DNA from: an uncultured Clostridia bacterium
GTDB lineage: Bacteria; Bacillota_A; Clostridia; Christensenellales; Aristaeellaceae
Direction of reading: 5' to 3'
Length of the DNA: 14,395 bases
Assembly: GCA_934645275.1 (NCBI GenBank)
Contig: CAKUDW010000022.1
Span: forward strand, 1-14,395
Below are positions 1-7,147 of this stretch, one piece after another. The notes below the pieces were generated by a model. The model ran no database searches. It worked only from the letters and a program-made list of their open reading frames with translations, and had not been told where the DNA came from. Every line of letters starts with the position of its first letter. Positions within the stretch are counted from its first letter, which is position 1. The position numbers were made by a program, and so were the translations under genes.

Positions 1-1
1 C

Positions 2-1165
2 ATGATGTCGCTGCGAAACATCGTATCCAACCGCCTGCGCTCGTTTCTCACGGCGCTGGGCATTCTGATCGGCGTATCTGCTGTGATCGCGTTGATTACC
101 ACGGTGTCCGCCGTGTCGGGCTCGCTGTCGTCGTCATTTTCATCCATGGGGGCGGGCACGCTGATGGTAACTGTGACCGGCAGCGACTTGAAATCCGACA
201 TGACGACCGAGGATCTGGCCGAGCTCACGGCCATGGACGTGGTGGACGGCGTTTCCCCCGCCGTATCGCTTTCGGCTCGCGTATCCCGCGGCGGCGAATA
301 TGAAACCGGCGTATCCGTATCCGGCAAAAACGCTTACTATTTCCGCACCACCGCGGATGTACTCAAGCGTGGCCGCGCGCTGAACGCTATCGATGAGGAC
401 GACATGTCCTTTGTCTGCTGGATCGGGCAGGATATGATCGATACCTTCTTTTACGGCGTGGATACTGTCGGTCAGGAGCTGTATATCGACGGCATTCCCT
501 TCCTGGTGGCCGGCATACTGGACGACGACGCGACGCAGACCGTGAGCAGCATGCTTTCCGGCAGCGCCGATATCATCATTCCCTATACCACCGCCATGAA
601 GCTGAACAATGCCAGCGTAGTCACGAATTTTACGATCTACTTGGCCGACGGCGCGGATTCCGAAACCGCCGCGACCGCTGTTGAGGCTGAAATGGATGCG
701 ATGTTTTCCTACGAGGATGACTGCTTTGAAGTAACCACCATGTCCGGTATCGAGGATACCATGGAGGAAATGCTCTCCATGATGACGGCGCTGCTGGCAG
801 GCATCGCATCTATCGCACTGGTGGTGGGCGGTATCGGCATCATGAACATGATGCTCACCTCTGTTACCGAGCGCACCACTGAAATCGGCCTGAAGAAAGC
901 GCTGGGCGCGCTGCCCTGGCACATTCAGCTGCAATTCCTGATTGAATCGTTCCTGCTGTCGATGATTGGCGGCGTGGCGGGCGTGGCGCTGGGGTTGGTG
1001 CTCTCGTTCGCGCTGTGCCGGGCCATGAATACGACCTTTGCCATCTCCGTGGGCGCCATTGCGCTGGGCGCGGGTTTCTCTGCGGCTGTGGGCGTGGTCT
1101 TTGGCTGGGCACCCGCGCGACGTGCGAGCCGCCTGAATCCCATCGACGCGCTGCGCTCTCTGTGA
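2..1165 (+). CDS. MacB/FtsX-type ABC transporter permease, 5' end cut by window
   Basis: This is the membrane subunit of a MacB-like (type VII) ABC exporter. Such permeases work with a separate or fused ATPase and an extracytoplasmic adaptor, moving substrates or lipoproteins by a mechanotransmission mechanism. The sequence shows the usual layout: a first membrane helix at residues 14-38, an extracytoplasmic MacB periplasmic-core-like domain (about 40-250), and three C-terminal helices. The family signature GIGIMNMMLTSVTERTTEIG is at about 277-296, and the C-terminal ARRASRLNPIDALR motif is also present. The first ATG is at base 2, but relatives usually carry a few more residues before the SLRNIVSNRLRSFLT stretch and no ribosome site is visible, so the true start is probably just outside the window. 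No ATPase gene lies downstream, so it is expected upstream. The stop is 30 bases before the adaptor gene, consistent with an operon. Substrate unknown. Confidence 0.9.
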   Translation: MMSLRNIVSNRLRSFLTALGILIGVSAVIALITTVSAVSGSLSSSFSSMGAGTLMVTVTGSDLKSDMTTEDLAELTAMDVVDGVSPAVSLSARVSRGGEYETGVSVSGKNAYYFRTTADVLKRGRALNAIDEDDMSFVCWIGQDMIDTFFYGVDTVGQELYIDGIPFLVAGILDDDATQTVSSMLSGSADIIIPYTTAMKLNNASVVTNFTIYLADGADSETAATAVEAEMDAMFSYEDDCFEVTTMSGIEDTMEEMLSMMTALLAGIASIALVVGGIGIMNMMLTSVTERTTEIGLKKALGALPWHIQLQFLIESFLLSMIGGVAGVALGLVLSFALCRAMNTTFAISVGAIALGAGFSAAVGVVFGWAPARRASRLNPIDALRSL

Positions 1166-1195
1166 ATCTAAAATAATTTAAGGAGGATATTTCTC

Positions 1196-2305
1196 ATGAA
1201 AACCGGAACTCGATTCATTGCTTCGCTGGCGGCGGTTGCCGCGGCGCTGCCGCTGGGCTTTGCCAGCGCCGCTTCCTTTTCCGGCGTGGTGGCCGCGAGC
1301 CGCACCGTCGAGGTATATGCGCCAATTGGCGGCCAGGTCGCGCAGGTGAACGTGCGCGTGGGCGATTGCGTGTCTGCGGGCGATGCGGTTGCCGAATTGA
1401 AAGCCGAGGCCGTATACGCCGAGGCGGCGGGCACCGTGACTGGTGTGTTCGCTGAACCGGGCGACAATGCCGAAACTGTGGCCGGAAAGTACGGCGCACT
1501 GATGTACATTGAAGAGGAAAGCGTGTATTCCATATCCGCATCCACTGAAAACGCCTACAACACCACGGCCAACAAGTTCGTGCATGTGGGTGAAACAGTG
1601 TACCTGAGCTGTTATTCAGACGCTACCCATACCGGCACAGGCATAATTACCGCCATTGAGGGCACGGATTACAGCGTAGACGTGGTCTCCGGCAGCTTTC
1701 TCGTAGGCGAAACCGTCACTGTGTATCGTGGCGACAGCGCCACCGCCGCCAACCGTATCGGCCGCGGCACGCTCAACCGCAAGAGCCCCACGGCCGTGAC
1801 CGCGCAGGGCAGCGTGGTGAACGTCGCCGTGCAGGATGGCGATACCGTGCAGAAGGGCGACCTGCTGCTGACCACGCTCAATGGTGATTTCGACGGCCTG
1901 TACATGAGCGGTACGGCGATTGCAAGCGATGTGAGCGGCACGGTGGCTGAAGTTCGGCTGGAGCAGGGCGCTTCTATCGAAAAGGGCGGCGTGGCGGCTG
2001 TGATCTATCCTGAAGGCGAAATGCGCGCGGAGGCCAGTATATCGGAATATGATCTGGAACAGATCGCTGTGGGCGATGCCGTGAGCGTGGAACTGCTATG
2101 GAATCAGGACAGCGGTGCGAGCTATCCGGGCGTGATTTCCATGATTTCCGCCGTCGCGGACGAAGCGCAGGCGAGCGCGGATGGCGAGACGGAAACCACT
2201 TATACCGTCTATGTGGATTTTACCCCTGATGAAAACACCCGCTATGGCATGAGCGCCGTTGTATCCACGCTGGAGGACGGCGGCGACATAGCGGATTCCG
2301 AATGA
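1196..2305 (+). CDS. Secreted HlyD/RND-type adaptor protein (adaptor 1)
   Basis: This is probably the extracytoplasmic adaptor partner of the upstream MacB-like permease. It has 369 residues with an N-terminal signal peptide (basic MKTGTR, hydrophobic core, likely cleavage near FASA/AS at about residue 25). Barrel-sandwich (lipoyl-like) half-motifs appear at about 37-65, where APIGGQVAQVNVRVGD is followed by GDAVAEL, and again at about 200-262 (GSVVNVAVQDGDTVQKGD and SGTVAEVRLEQGASIEKGG). A beta-barrel-like segment follows from about 280 to the end. No long alpha-helical hairpin, of the kind that docks onto TolC, is seen between the half-motifs. The start is well supported by AAGGAGGA at 1180-1187. 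It is clearly paralogous to the gene at 3594: both carry a GETVYL-x-C block, a YSV-x-V segment and a second GETV-x-YR block in the same order. Family assignment is confident; partner and substrate are inferred from context. Confidence 0.82.
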   Translation: MKTGTRFIASLAAVAAALPLGFASAASFSGVVAASRTVEVYAPIGGQVAQVNVRVGDCVSAGDAVAELKAEAVYAEAAGTVTGVFAEPGDNAETVAGKYGALMYIEEESVYSISASTENAYNTTANKFVHVGETVYLSCYSDATHTGTGIITAIEGTDYSVDVVSGSFLVGETVTVYRGDSATAANRIGRGTLNRKSPTAVTAQGSVVNVAVQDGDTVQKGDLLLTTLNGDFDGLYMSGTAIASDVSGTVAEVRLEQGASIEKGGVAAVIYPEGEMRAEASISEYDLEQIAVGDAVSVELLWNQDSGASYPGVISMISAVADEAQASADGETETTYTVYVDFTPDENTRYGMSAVVSTLEDGGDIADSE

Positions 2306-2336
2306 CAGCTCATGTTGGAAAGGAGATAGATGCGGC

Positions 2337-3575
2337 ATGAAACATCGCAGATGGTTGGCCTGCGCGCTGGCGCTTGCCCTGCTGGCCGTGCCCGGCTGGG
2401 CAGAGGAGGACGGCGCGTCCGCATCCGACCCCACGCCTACGCCGACGGCAGAGTCGACAGCCGTTCCCACGGCAACGCCTGAAACCACGGCTGAACCGAC
2501 AGATGGACCCACGGATGAGGCGACGGCCGAACCGACGGATGGACCCACAGTTGGACCCACAGATGAACCCACGAACGAACCGACGGCTGAGCCCACCGCC
2601 GAGCCGACGGTTACACCGGAGCCGAGCGGCGAACCTGTAATAGAGCCAACGGTCACGCCGGAACCCACGGCCCAGCCGCCTGCGGCGCTGCCCACGCCCG
2701 GCGCGATTGCGGAGAGTGCGATCAGCATCAACCTGTCCGGCGCGGAGAATATGAACGGCGTGTGGCGCGTTGCGCTCGCTTCGCCGGACGCACAGCTCGC
2801 CTTTTCGTGGACGGCGAGCGTGGAGAACGCGGGCTTTGTGGTCTATGTGGACGATACGCTGGTTTCAGACGGTATCGTGCAGACCGCGTCCATTTCGCTG
2901 CCGGCCGCAAACTATGCAGGGCAGCACACGCTGTATGTGGGCGCGATTCAGGCCGATGGCAGCGCCATGTGGGGCGGCCTGAGCTTTGAAATTGCCGCAG
3001 GCGGCGGTTTTCCTGGCGGCGGCTTCTCGGGCGGCAGGGGATTCCCGGGCGGCGGCAGGGGCGCAGGAGATGCGGATGAAGCGGAGCAGGGCTTTCATGT
3101 AACGCCCGGCACGGCGCTCACCAGCAGCCACGCCAGCGGCGTCAAGACGCTTGCAGCCTTCGGAGCGGTGCAGGTTTCCAGTGGGGACGAGGCTGTAAGC
3201 GCCATCGAACAGGTGGATTCCGGGGAAAAACTGTTACTGGATAATGGTGAAAGCACCTTCTATGTGTCCGTCGACGGCGATAATCTGACGCTGCGGCCCG
3301 AAGGTTCGGGCGAATGCTGGCAGTTCAGCCTGCTGATGCTCGAAGCGCTGCGGCGTGGCGGCGTGGCGGAGCTCTGTCTGGGCTTTGTCGACGGCGATAC
3401 GATTGCGCTGGATACCGGCTTTGAAATGGGCGGCACGCTTTGGGGACGGCTGCGTTCAGCGGGCTATGTCGGTAAGGATTGCCTGTTGCTGGTTTCAGCC
3501 TCCGGCATGCGCGCTCGAATCAATGGAATCGATTATCTGGTGGATGCGGACGGCGTACTTTCGCCCGCACAATAA
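2337..3575 (+). CDS. Secreted multidomain protein with Pro/Thr/Glu spacer and Gly-rich linker, function unknown
   Basis: I do not recognise a named family over the full length. The 412 residues begin with a signal peptide (MKHRRW, then an Ala/Leu core ending VPGWAEE near residue 22). Residues about 30-123 are a low-complexity spacer of repeated xEPT/DGPT/TPEP units, typical of extended surface-exposed linkers. Residues about 128-222 look like a beta-sandwich of the FN3/Ig type (FSWTASVENAGFVVYVDD, later HTLYVGAIQADG). A Gly-rich linker (GGGFPGGGFSGG and similar) spans about 222-244. The final 165 or so residues form a compact domain (ECWQFSLLMLEALRRGGV, GGTLWGRLRSAGYVGKD) that I cannot name. 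The start follows AAAGGAGA at 2319-2326. The gene lies 31 bases after adaptor 1 and 18 before adaptor 2, so co-expression is likely. Its role (substrate capture, cell-wall spacing or sensing) is open. Confidence 0.78.
   Translation: MKHRRWLACALALALLAVPGWAEEDGASASDPTPTPTAESTAVPTATPETTAEPTDGPTDEATAEPTDGPTVGPTDEPTNEPTAEPTAEPTVTPEPSGEPVIEPTVTPEPTAQPPAALPTPGAIAESAISINLSGAENMNGVWRVALASPDAQLAFSWTASVENAGFVVYVDDTLVSDGIVQTASISLPAANYAGQHTLYVGAIQADGSAMWGGLSFEIAAGGGFPGGGFSGGRGFPGGGRGAGDADEAEQGFHVTPGTALTSSHASGVKTLAAFGAVQVSSGDEAVSAIEQVDSGEKLLLDNGESTFYVSVDGDNLTLRPEGSGECWQFSLLMLEALRRGGVAELCLGFVDGDTIALDTGFEMGGTLWGRLRSAGYVGKDCLLLVSASGMRARINGIDYLVDADGVLSPAQ
2480..2690 (+). repeat. Degenerate tandem coding repeat for the Pro/Thr/Glu spacer
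   Basis: The DNA repeats imperfect 12-15 base units such as gaaccgacggatggaccc and gagcccaccgccgagccg, encoding EPT and GPT triplets of residues. The units are inexact, so this looks like an older expansion under composition selection rather than a fresh microsatellite. It produces long artificial open frames on the other strand. Confidence 0.7.
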
Positions 3576-3593
3576 TATAGAGGGAAGAACTTT

Positions 3594-4601
3594 ATGCTTA
3601 AAAAGATATTGCCGCTCGTCACCGCGCTGCTGCTTGCGGCGTTTCCGGCTATGGCCGAAGTCTATTCGGGCGTTACTGCGGCGAGTGAAACGCTGGCGCT
3701 GACCGCGCCATCCGATGGCGTGCTTGAAGAAATCTGCGTCTCCGCGGGCGAAATTGTTTCAGAAGGGCAGTTGGCCGCACGGCTTGAAACGCAGAAACTG
3801 TTCGCGACACAGGACGGCACGGTTGCCGAAATCAGCGCGCAGACAGGCGAAACCGTATCCGGAGAGCTGCTCAAAATCGCGCCGCTTTCGCGCTACAGCG
3901 TGTACTGCACGGTGAGTGGGGCACGCGCCGCCGCGGATACCATGCTGATACACTCGGGGGAAACGCTGTATCTGCGCTGCACGGTAAACGGCACGCATTG
4001 GGCCATAGGGCGCGTTACGCAGATCGACGGCGCGGAATACAGCGTTGAAACCACCGGCGGCGAGCTTTATATTGGCGAAACGGTCTATCTCTATCGCGAT
4101 GTGGATTTCAACTATGCCTCCTGCGTCGGTATCGGCACCGTGGTAGCCGCGGATGCGCAGAGCTATACCGCAGAAGGCGAAGTCGCGCAATTGTGCGTCG
4201 CCGAAGGCGAATATGTGCAGCGCGGCGAGCTGCTGTGCGAAATCGCTCCCGAGGGCGGCGCGGCGCTTACGATTTCCGAGGATGGCGTCGTGCTGAGCGT
4301 CGCCGCCGAAGCGGGCCAGGCGCTCGCAGCCGGGGAAACGCTGCTGACGCTCGCACCGCTCAAGAATATCTGCGTTGAGCTATATGTGGATGAAGCGGCC
4401 GCGGCGGCGCTGCGCACGGGCGACCGCGTGGAAATGGTGTACGCGTCGGATGCTTCCGAACAGCCTTGCGGCGGCACAATTTCGGGTATTTCAACCGTGG
4501 CGGATGAGAATGGTTACCGCGTACGTATCGCGCCGGATGAAGCGCCGCGCGCGCTGGGCCTCAGCGTGCAGGTGCGACTGGAGCTGGACGGCGAGAACTG
4601 A
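3594..4601 (+). CDS. Secreted HlyD/RND-type adaptor paralogue (adaptor 2)
   Basis: A 335-residue exported protein, paralogous to the gene at 1196. The signal peptide MLKKILPLVTALLLAAFPAMA probably cleaves before EVYSG (after about residue 21). Half-motifs of a barrel-sandwich are visible at about 36-65 (APSDGVLEEICVSAGEIVSEGQ) and about 187-250 (AEGEVAQLCVAEGEYVQRGE, then SEDGVVLSVAAEAGQALAAGE). The central block with SGETLYLRCTVNGTH, YSVETTGGELYIGETVYLYR matches adaptor 1 in order and spacing. A C-terminal beta-rich region follows (VELYVDEAAAAALRTGDRVE). As in adaptor 1, no coiled-coil hairpin is seen. The ribosome site is a modest AGAGGGAAG around 3579-3587. It is the last gene of this operon on the + strand; the next gene is convergent. 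Two adaptors with one permease could act as a hetero-oligomer or reflect duplication with divergence. Confidence 0.78.
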   Translation: MLKKILPLVTALLLAAFPAMAEVYSGVTAASETLALTAPSDGVLEEICVSAGEIVSEGQLAARLETQKLFATQDGTVAEISAQTGETVSGELLKIAPLSRYSVYCTVSGARAAADTMLIHSGETLYLRCTVNGTHWAIGRVTQIDGAEYSVETTGGELYIGETVYLYRDVDFNYASCVGIGTVVAADAQSYTAEGEVAQLCVAEGEYVQRGELLCEIAPEGGAALTISEDGVVLSVAAEAGQALAAGETLLTLAPLKNICVELYVDEAAAAALRTGDRVEMVYASDASEQPCGGTISGISTVADENGYRVRIAPDEAPRALGLSVQVRLELDGEN

Positions 4602-4728
4602 TCGGCTGTTTGACGGGCGGGTACCGGCATGGGGAACAACCGAATAAATGCAGGGGCGTGTTTCCCGGTTCGGAAATTAATCCGTTGGGGTCTGCCGGCA
4701 ATCTGTGAACAGGTTGAAGCCCTTCGCG
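4602..4728. other. Convergent intergenic spacer, no clear element
   Basis: The two flanking genes end toward each other here. Short complementary segments occur (for example AACCG near 4638 with CGGTT near 4661), but there is no stem followed by a T-run in either direction, so I cannot support a terminator. Confidence 0.5.
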
Positions 4729-5622
4729 TCAGTATTTCTGCTGAAGCCGTCTGTCGTTTTGCAGCACAGCGCTGAAGCGCTCGAAGCCGAACCACTTCGA
4801 ATAGGAGGGGCACTTGGCAAGGAACAGATAGTACATATTTAGGCCGCAGCCCGCCATGGATTCGAAATTGCCCTGGCCCTTGGCGATGAGCACGTCGGCA
4901 GCGCGCAGCCGCGCAAGTACTTCCGCGGGCAGCTCGCCAATTAGCGTGCCGGGCAGGTCGGGGATGCCGTTGCGAATGACCTCAGCTACGTCAAACAGGC
5001 CGATTTCTTCCGCGTCCTCTACGGTAGCGTCGTTGAGAATCGGGCGATCACGCACCACGGAGAGCACGTGCAGCTGGGGATATTCGGCGCGTATGGTTTC
5101 AATCAGCAGCTTGTCCAGCGCCACTTCGCCGCAGTTATCGTGCAGGTAGGCCAGCGTGCGCGCAGCAGACAGGTCGGCGCGCAGCTGTGCGTATTCGGCG
5201 TCGCTTACCGGCTTTTCGGCCACCTCGTCCATCAATTCCAGGAGACGTTCGGGATTTACGTCGTTCAGCATGCCAAAATCGATATAGTTTCCGGCTGCGG
5301 CCAGCTGGATCGCGGCGCGCAGCGGGTCAGCCGATTCGCGCACCTTTGCCTGAAGCTGCGGATAGAGCTGCATAATCAGGCCGTTGTAGTAGTGTTTGAT
5401 TTCGGTATAGTCGTCGTCACGGCCGAGCAGATCGCGGCGCAGGCACGCGATGCGCGCGTCGGCTACGGGCGATGATTCCTTTTCGAAATCCATTTCCAGC
5501 ATTATGCGGCATACGCCCTGCATGTATTCATATCTCAGCGCTTCATCCTGGATATCGTCGATTTTCTTCAGAGAGGCCTGCATCAGGCAGGCCACGCAGT
5601 CTGCATAAAATTTTCTGGGCAT
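4729..5622 (-). CDS. DUF89 / ARMT1-like damage-control phosphatase
   Basis: This is a metal-dependent phosphatase of the DUF89 (PF01937) family. Family members hydrolyse phosphorylated metabolites, often side products such as sugar phosphates, and are called damage-control phosphatases. The 297-residue length fits the stand-alone prokaryotic subfamily. Family features visible are an N-terminal C9-x2-C12, the GNYIDFG segment at 111-117, YLHDNCGEVALDKLLIE at 159-175 with the metal-binding Asp162/Asn163, VVRDRPILNDATVEDAEEIG at 189-208 with Asp198, and the IAKGQGNFES loop at 246-255 with Lys248. I chose the ATG at 5622 (MPRKFY) rather than the longer frame because GGAGG lies just upstream of it on the minus strand and the family starts there. 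It is a single-gene unit facing away from the tyrosine T-box operon; the natural substrate cannot be read from the sequence. Confidence 0.9.
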   Translation of the reverse strand: MPRKFYADCVACLMQASLKKIDDIQDEALRYEYMQGVCRIMLEMDFEKESSPVADARIACLRRDLLGRDDDYTEIKHYYNGLIMQLYPQLQAKVRESADPLRAAIQLAAAGNYIDFGMLNDVNPERLLELMDEVAEKPVSDAEYAQLRADLSAARTLAYLHDNCGEVALDKLLIETIRAEYPQLHVLSVVRDRPILNDATVEDAEEIGLFDVAEVIRNGIPDLPGTLIGELPAEVLARLRAADVLIAKGQGNFESMAGCGLNMYYLFLAKCPSYSKWFGFERFSAVLQNDRRLQQKY

Positions 5623-5655
5623 GGTTTCGCCTCCGTACAGTAATGAAACATACCG

Positions 5656-5684
5656 ATTGTAACACATTGCGGCGCGAAACACAA
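5656..5684 (-). promoter_or_regulatory. Candidate promoter of the DUF89 gene
   Basis: On the minus strand there is TTGTGT (5684-5679), a 17-base spacer and TACAAT (5661-5656), about 34 bases before the ATG at 5622. The -10 is good and the -35 weak. Confidence 0.5.
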
Positions 5685-5699
5685 GCACATTCGGCTACA

Positions 5700-5722
5700 C
5701 GTTAATTTATATCAAATTAACG
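5700..5722. repeat. Perfect 9-bp inverted repeat between divergent genes, possible operator
   Basis: CGTTAATTT (5700-5708) and AAATTAACG (5714-5722) are exact inverted copies around a 5-base centre ATATC. It is AT-rich in GC-rich surroundings and ends 10 bases before the -35 of the T-box promoter. It also lies upstream of the candidate DUF89 promoter, a position typical of a dimeric regulator site or an UP-like element. No regulator can be assigned. Confidence 0.5.
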
Positions 5723-5732
5723 CAGACGGTGC

Positions 5733-5761
5733 TTGACAAACGAGACGCATGTGGCTATAAT
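5733..5761 (+). promoter_or_regulatory. Consensus sigma-A promoter of the T-box operon
   Basis: TTGACA (5733-5738), a 17-base spacer and TATAAT (5756-5761) match the sigma-A consensus at every hexamer position. Transcription should begin near 5768, giving a leader of about 370 nt. A strong promoter with control by attenuation is the normal arrangement for T-box genes. Confidence 0.9.
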
Positions 5762-5800
5762 CAATTCAACTTCATTCTTCCGAAATGATTTCGGCGAAAC

Positions 5801-6097
5801 GAAAAAGCGATGACCGGAAACAAGTAGTCCGTCAACCGCGCAGATTCAGAGAGCCCCGGCAGCTGGAAAGGGGTATCGGCGCAGATGGACGAATACATTT
5901 CGTAGCCGCGCGCTGAAGGCGAACGCAGGGAATTCGTTCGTTGTGTAGGCGCAGACGGGCCCTTCCCGTTACAGAAGGCGGACAATGCTGGTTGTCCGGC
6001 AAAGGCCCTGCGCTGTGAGGCGCGAGGCGAAGAAGAGGTGGTACCGCGCGAACAACGCCCTCTGCACATCCAAAGGAACGGTGTGTGGAGGGCGTTT
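5801..6097 (+). promoter_or_regulatory. T-box riboswitch leader, specifier UAC (tyrosine)
   Basis: The leader binds uncharged tRNA and then allows read-through into the transporter operon. The T-box sequence AGGTGGTACCGCG is at 6036-6048. In Stem I, AGTA (5823-5826) precedes helix strand GTCCGTC (5827-5833), which pairs with GATGGAC (5884-5890). GAA (5891-5893) follows directly, the canonical loop-E arrangement of the specifier loop. The codon after GAA is TAC (5894-5896), followed by the conserved purine A5897, so the specifier reads tyrosine. The AGAGAGC...GCTGGAAAG distal region at 5848-5870 also fits Stem I. Hairpins at 5920-5940 (CGAACG/CGTTCG) and 5979-5998 (CGGACAA/TTGTCCG) lie in the Stem II-III interval. 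AGAGG (6034-6038) can pair with CCTCT (6059-6063) to form the antiterminator. The class is certain; the specifier rests on this hand-drawn fold. Confidence 0.95.
6054..6097 (+). terminator. Regulated intrinsic terminator of the T-box
   Basis: AACGCCCTC (6054-6062) pairs with GAGGGCGTT (6088-6096), and the inner CACATC (6065-6070) pairs with GGTGTG (6080-6085). A short TTTATAATT tract follows. The 5' arm overlaps the antiterminator pairing segment at 6059-6063, so the two folds exclude each other. Confidence 0.88.
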
Positions 6098-6140
6098 ATA
6101 ATTGCCTTCGGGCAAAATAATTAACGGGAGGAACAAAAAA

Positions 6141-7097
6141 ATGAAGAAAATTCTGGCTCTGGTTCTGGCAGCAATGCTGCTGATGGCAGCTTCGGCCATG
6201 GCCGAAGTAAATCCTGCCGACATAACCATCGGCATCATGCAGTATGTGCCGCATGTGGCGCTGGACAGCGCCGCCGAGGGTTTCCAGGCAGCGCTTCAGG
6301 AAAACGGTTATGCAGACGCGAAGATCGACCTGCAGAACGCTCAGGGCGATGCTTCGAACCTGTCCACCATTGCCGATCACTTTATTGCAGACGAAGTTGA
6401 TCTGGTGCTGTGTATCGCCACGCCCGCCGCGCAGACCATGGCCGCCAAGACCACGGAGATCCCGATTCTGGGCACGGCTGTGACGGACTATGTGGAAGCG
6501 CGCCTGGTAAACTCCAATGAAGAGCCCGGCTGCAACGTTTCCGGCACCAGCGATATGAACCCCGTGGCCGACCAGATTGGCCTGCTGAAGGATTTTGCGC
6601 CCGAGACCAAGACTGTCGGCGTGCTCTACGCCTCCAACGAGGATAACTCCATCCTTCAGGCGCACATGGCCAAGGAAGCCATTGAAGCGTTGGGCATGGA
6701 ATATGTCGAAGTGACCGTTACCAGCTCCAACGAGGTGCAGCAGGCCACGCAGCAGATCGTGTCCGAGTGCGACGCCATCTATATCCCCACCGACAATGTG
6801 TTCGCTTCGGCCATGTCCATCGTCTATGGTGTGACGGTTGAGAGCAAGACCCCCGTCATCTGCGGCGAGAGCGGCGAGGTCAAGACCGGCGGTCTGGTTA
6901 CGCTGGGCATCAACTACCGCGATCTGGGTTACCAGACGGGCCTGATGGCTATCCGCGTGCTCGAGGGCGAGGACATTACCAAGATGCCCATCGAGTTCGC
7001 TACCAAGTTCGACTACTGCGTCAACGCCACCGTGGCTGAAGAAATCGGCGTAGAAATTCCGGAGCAGTATCAGGAATACACCGTTACGATGGAATAA
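6141..7097 (+). CDS. ABC transporter substrate-binding protein, TrpX-like (ABC_sub_bind), probable tyrosine/aromatic amino acid binding
   Basis: An exported solute-binding protein of the ABC_sub_bind (PF04392) class; known members of this class include the T-box-regulated TrpX of Firmicutes. The 318 residues start with a signal peptide ending SAMA/EV at about residue 21. The family pattern follows: ITIGIMQYVPHVALDSAAEGF near the start, DLVLCIATPAAQTMA and ILGTAVTD in the first lobe, and KTVGVLYASNEDNS, CDAIYIPTDN and GGLVTLGINYRDLGYQTG in the second. There is no lipobox Cys, which is unusual for a monoderm binding protein. ATG 6141 is preferred over an upstream in-frame TTG because GGGAGG (6126-6131) is well spaced to it and the signal peptide begins there. 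It is the first gene after the T-box terminator, so its ligand is inferred to be tyrosine or a related precursor. Confidence 0.9.
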   Translation: MKKILALVLAAMLLMAASAMAEVNPADITIGIMQYVPHVALDSAAEGFQAALQENGYADAKIDLQNAQGDASNLSTIADHFIADEVDLVLCIATPAAQTMAAKTTEIPILGTAVTDYVEARLVNSNEEPGCNVSGTSDMNPVADQIGLLKDFAPETKTVGVLYASNEDNSILQAHMAKEAIEALGMEYVEVTVTSSNEVQQATQQIVSECDAIYIPTDNVFASAMSIVYGVTVESKTPVICGESGEVKTGGLVTLGINYRDLGYQTGLMAIRVLEGEDITKMPIEFATKFDYCVNATVAEEIGVEIPEQYQEYTVTME

Positions 7098-7147
7098 GCA
7101 GCCAAGGCGCAGCATGAACCGCGAGCATAGCAAGGAGCGACGCATTT

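Noticed and set aside
140..934. 264-codon minus-strand frame within the permease gene
   Set aside because: Antisense to a confident MacB-type permease and rich in His/Gly without any known domain.
2096..2731. Minus-strand frame with Val-Gly-Ser repeats
   Set aside because: The repeats are the complement of the EPT-coding repeats of the + strand gene; no independent coding evidence.
4602..4728. Bidirectional terminator between the convergent genes
   Set aside because: Only short imperfect complementary segments, with no T-run in either direction.
5893..5897. Alternative specifier readings ATA (Ile) or ACA (Thr)
   Set aside because: They shift the codon away from its fixed position directly after the GAA of the loop-E motif and lose the conserved purine placement.
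6102..6140. In-frame upstream TTG as start of the binding protein
   Set aside because: It lies directly after the T-box terminator without a ribosome site and would put a hydrophilic extension before the signal peptide; ATG 6141 with GGGAGG fits better.
6096..7145. 349-codon minus-strand frame over the binding protein gene
   Set aside because: Shadow of the substrate-binding gene; no recognisable family, and it would run through the T-box terminator.
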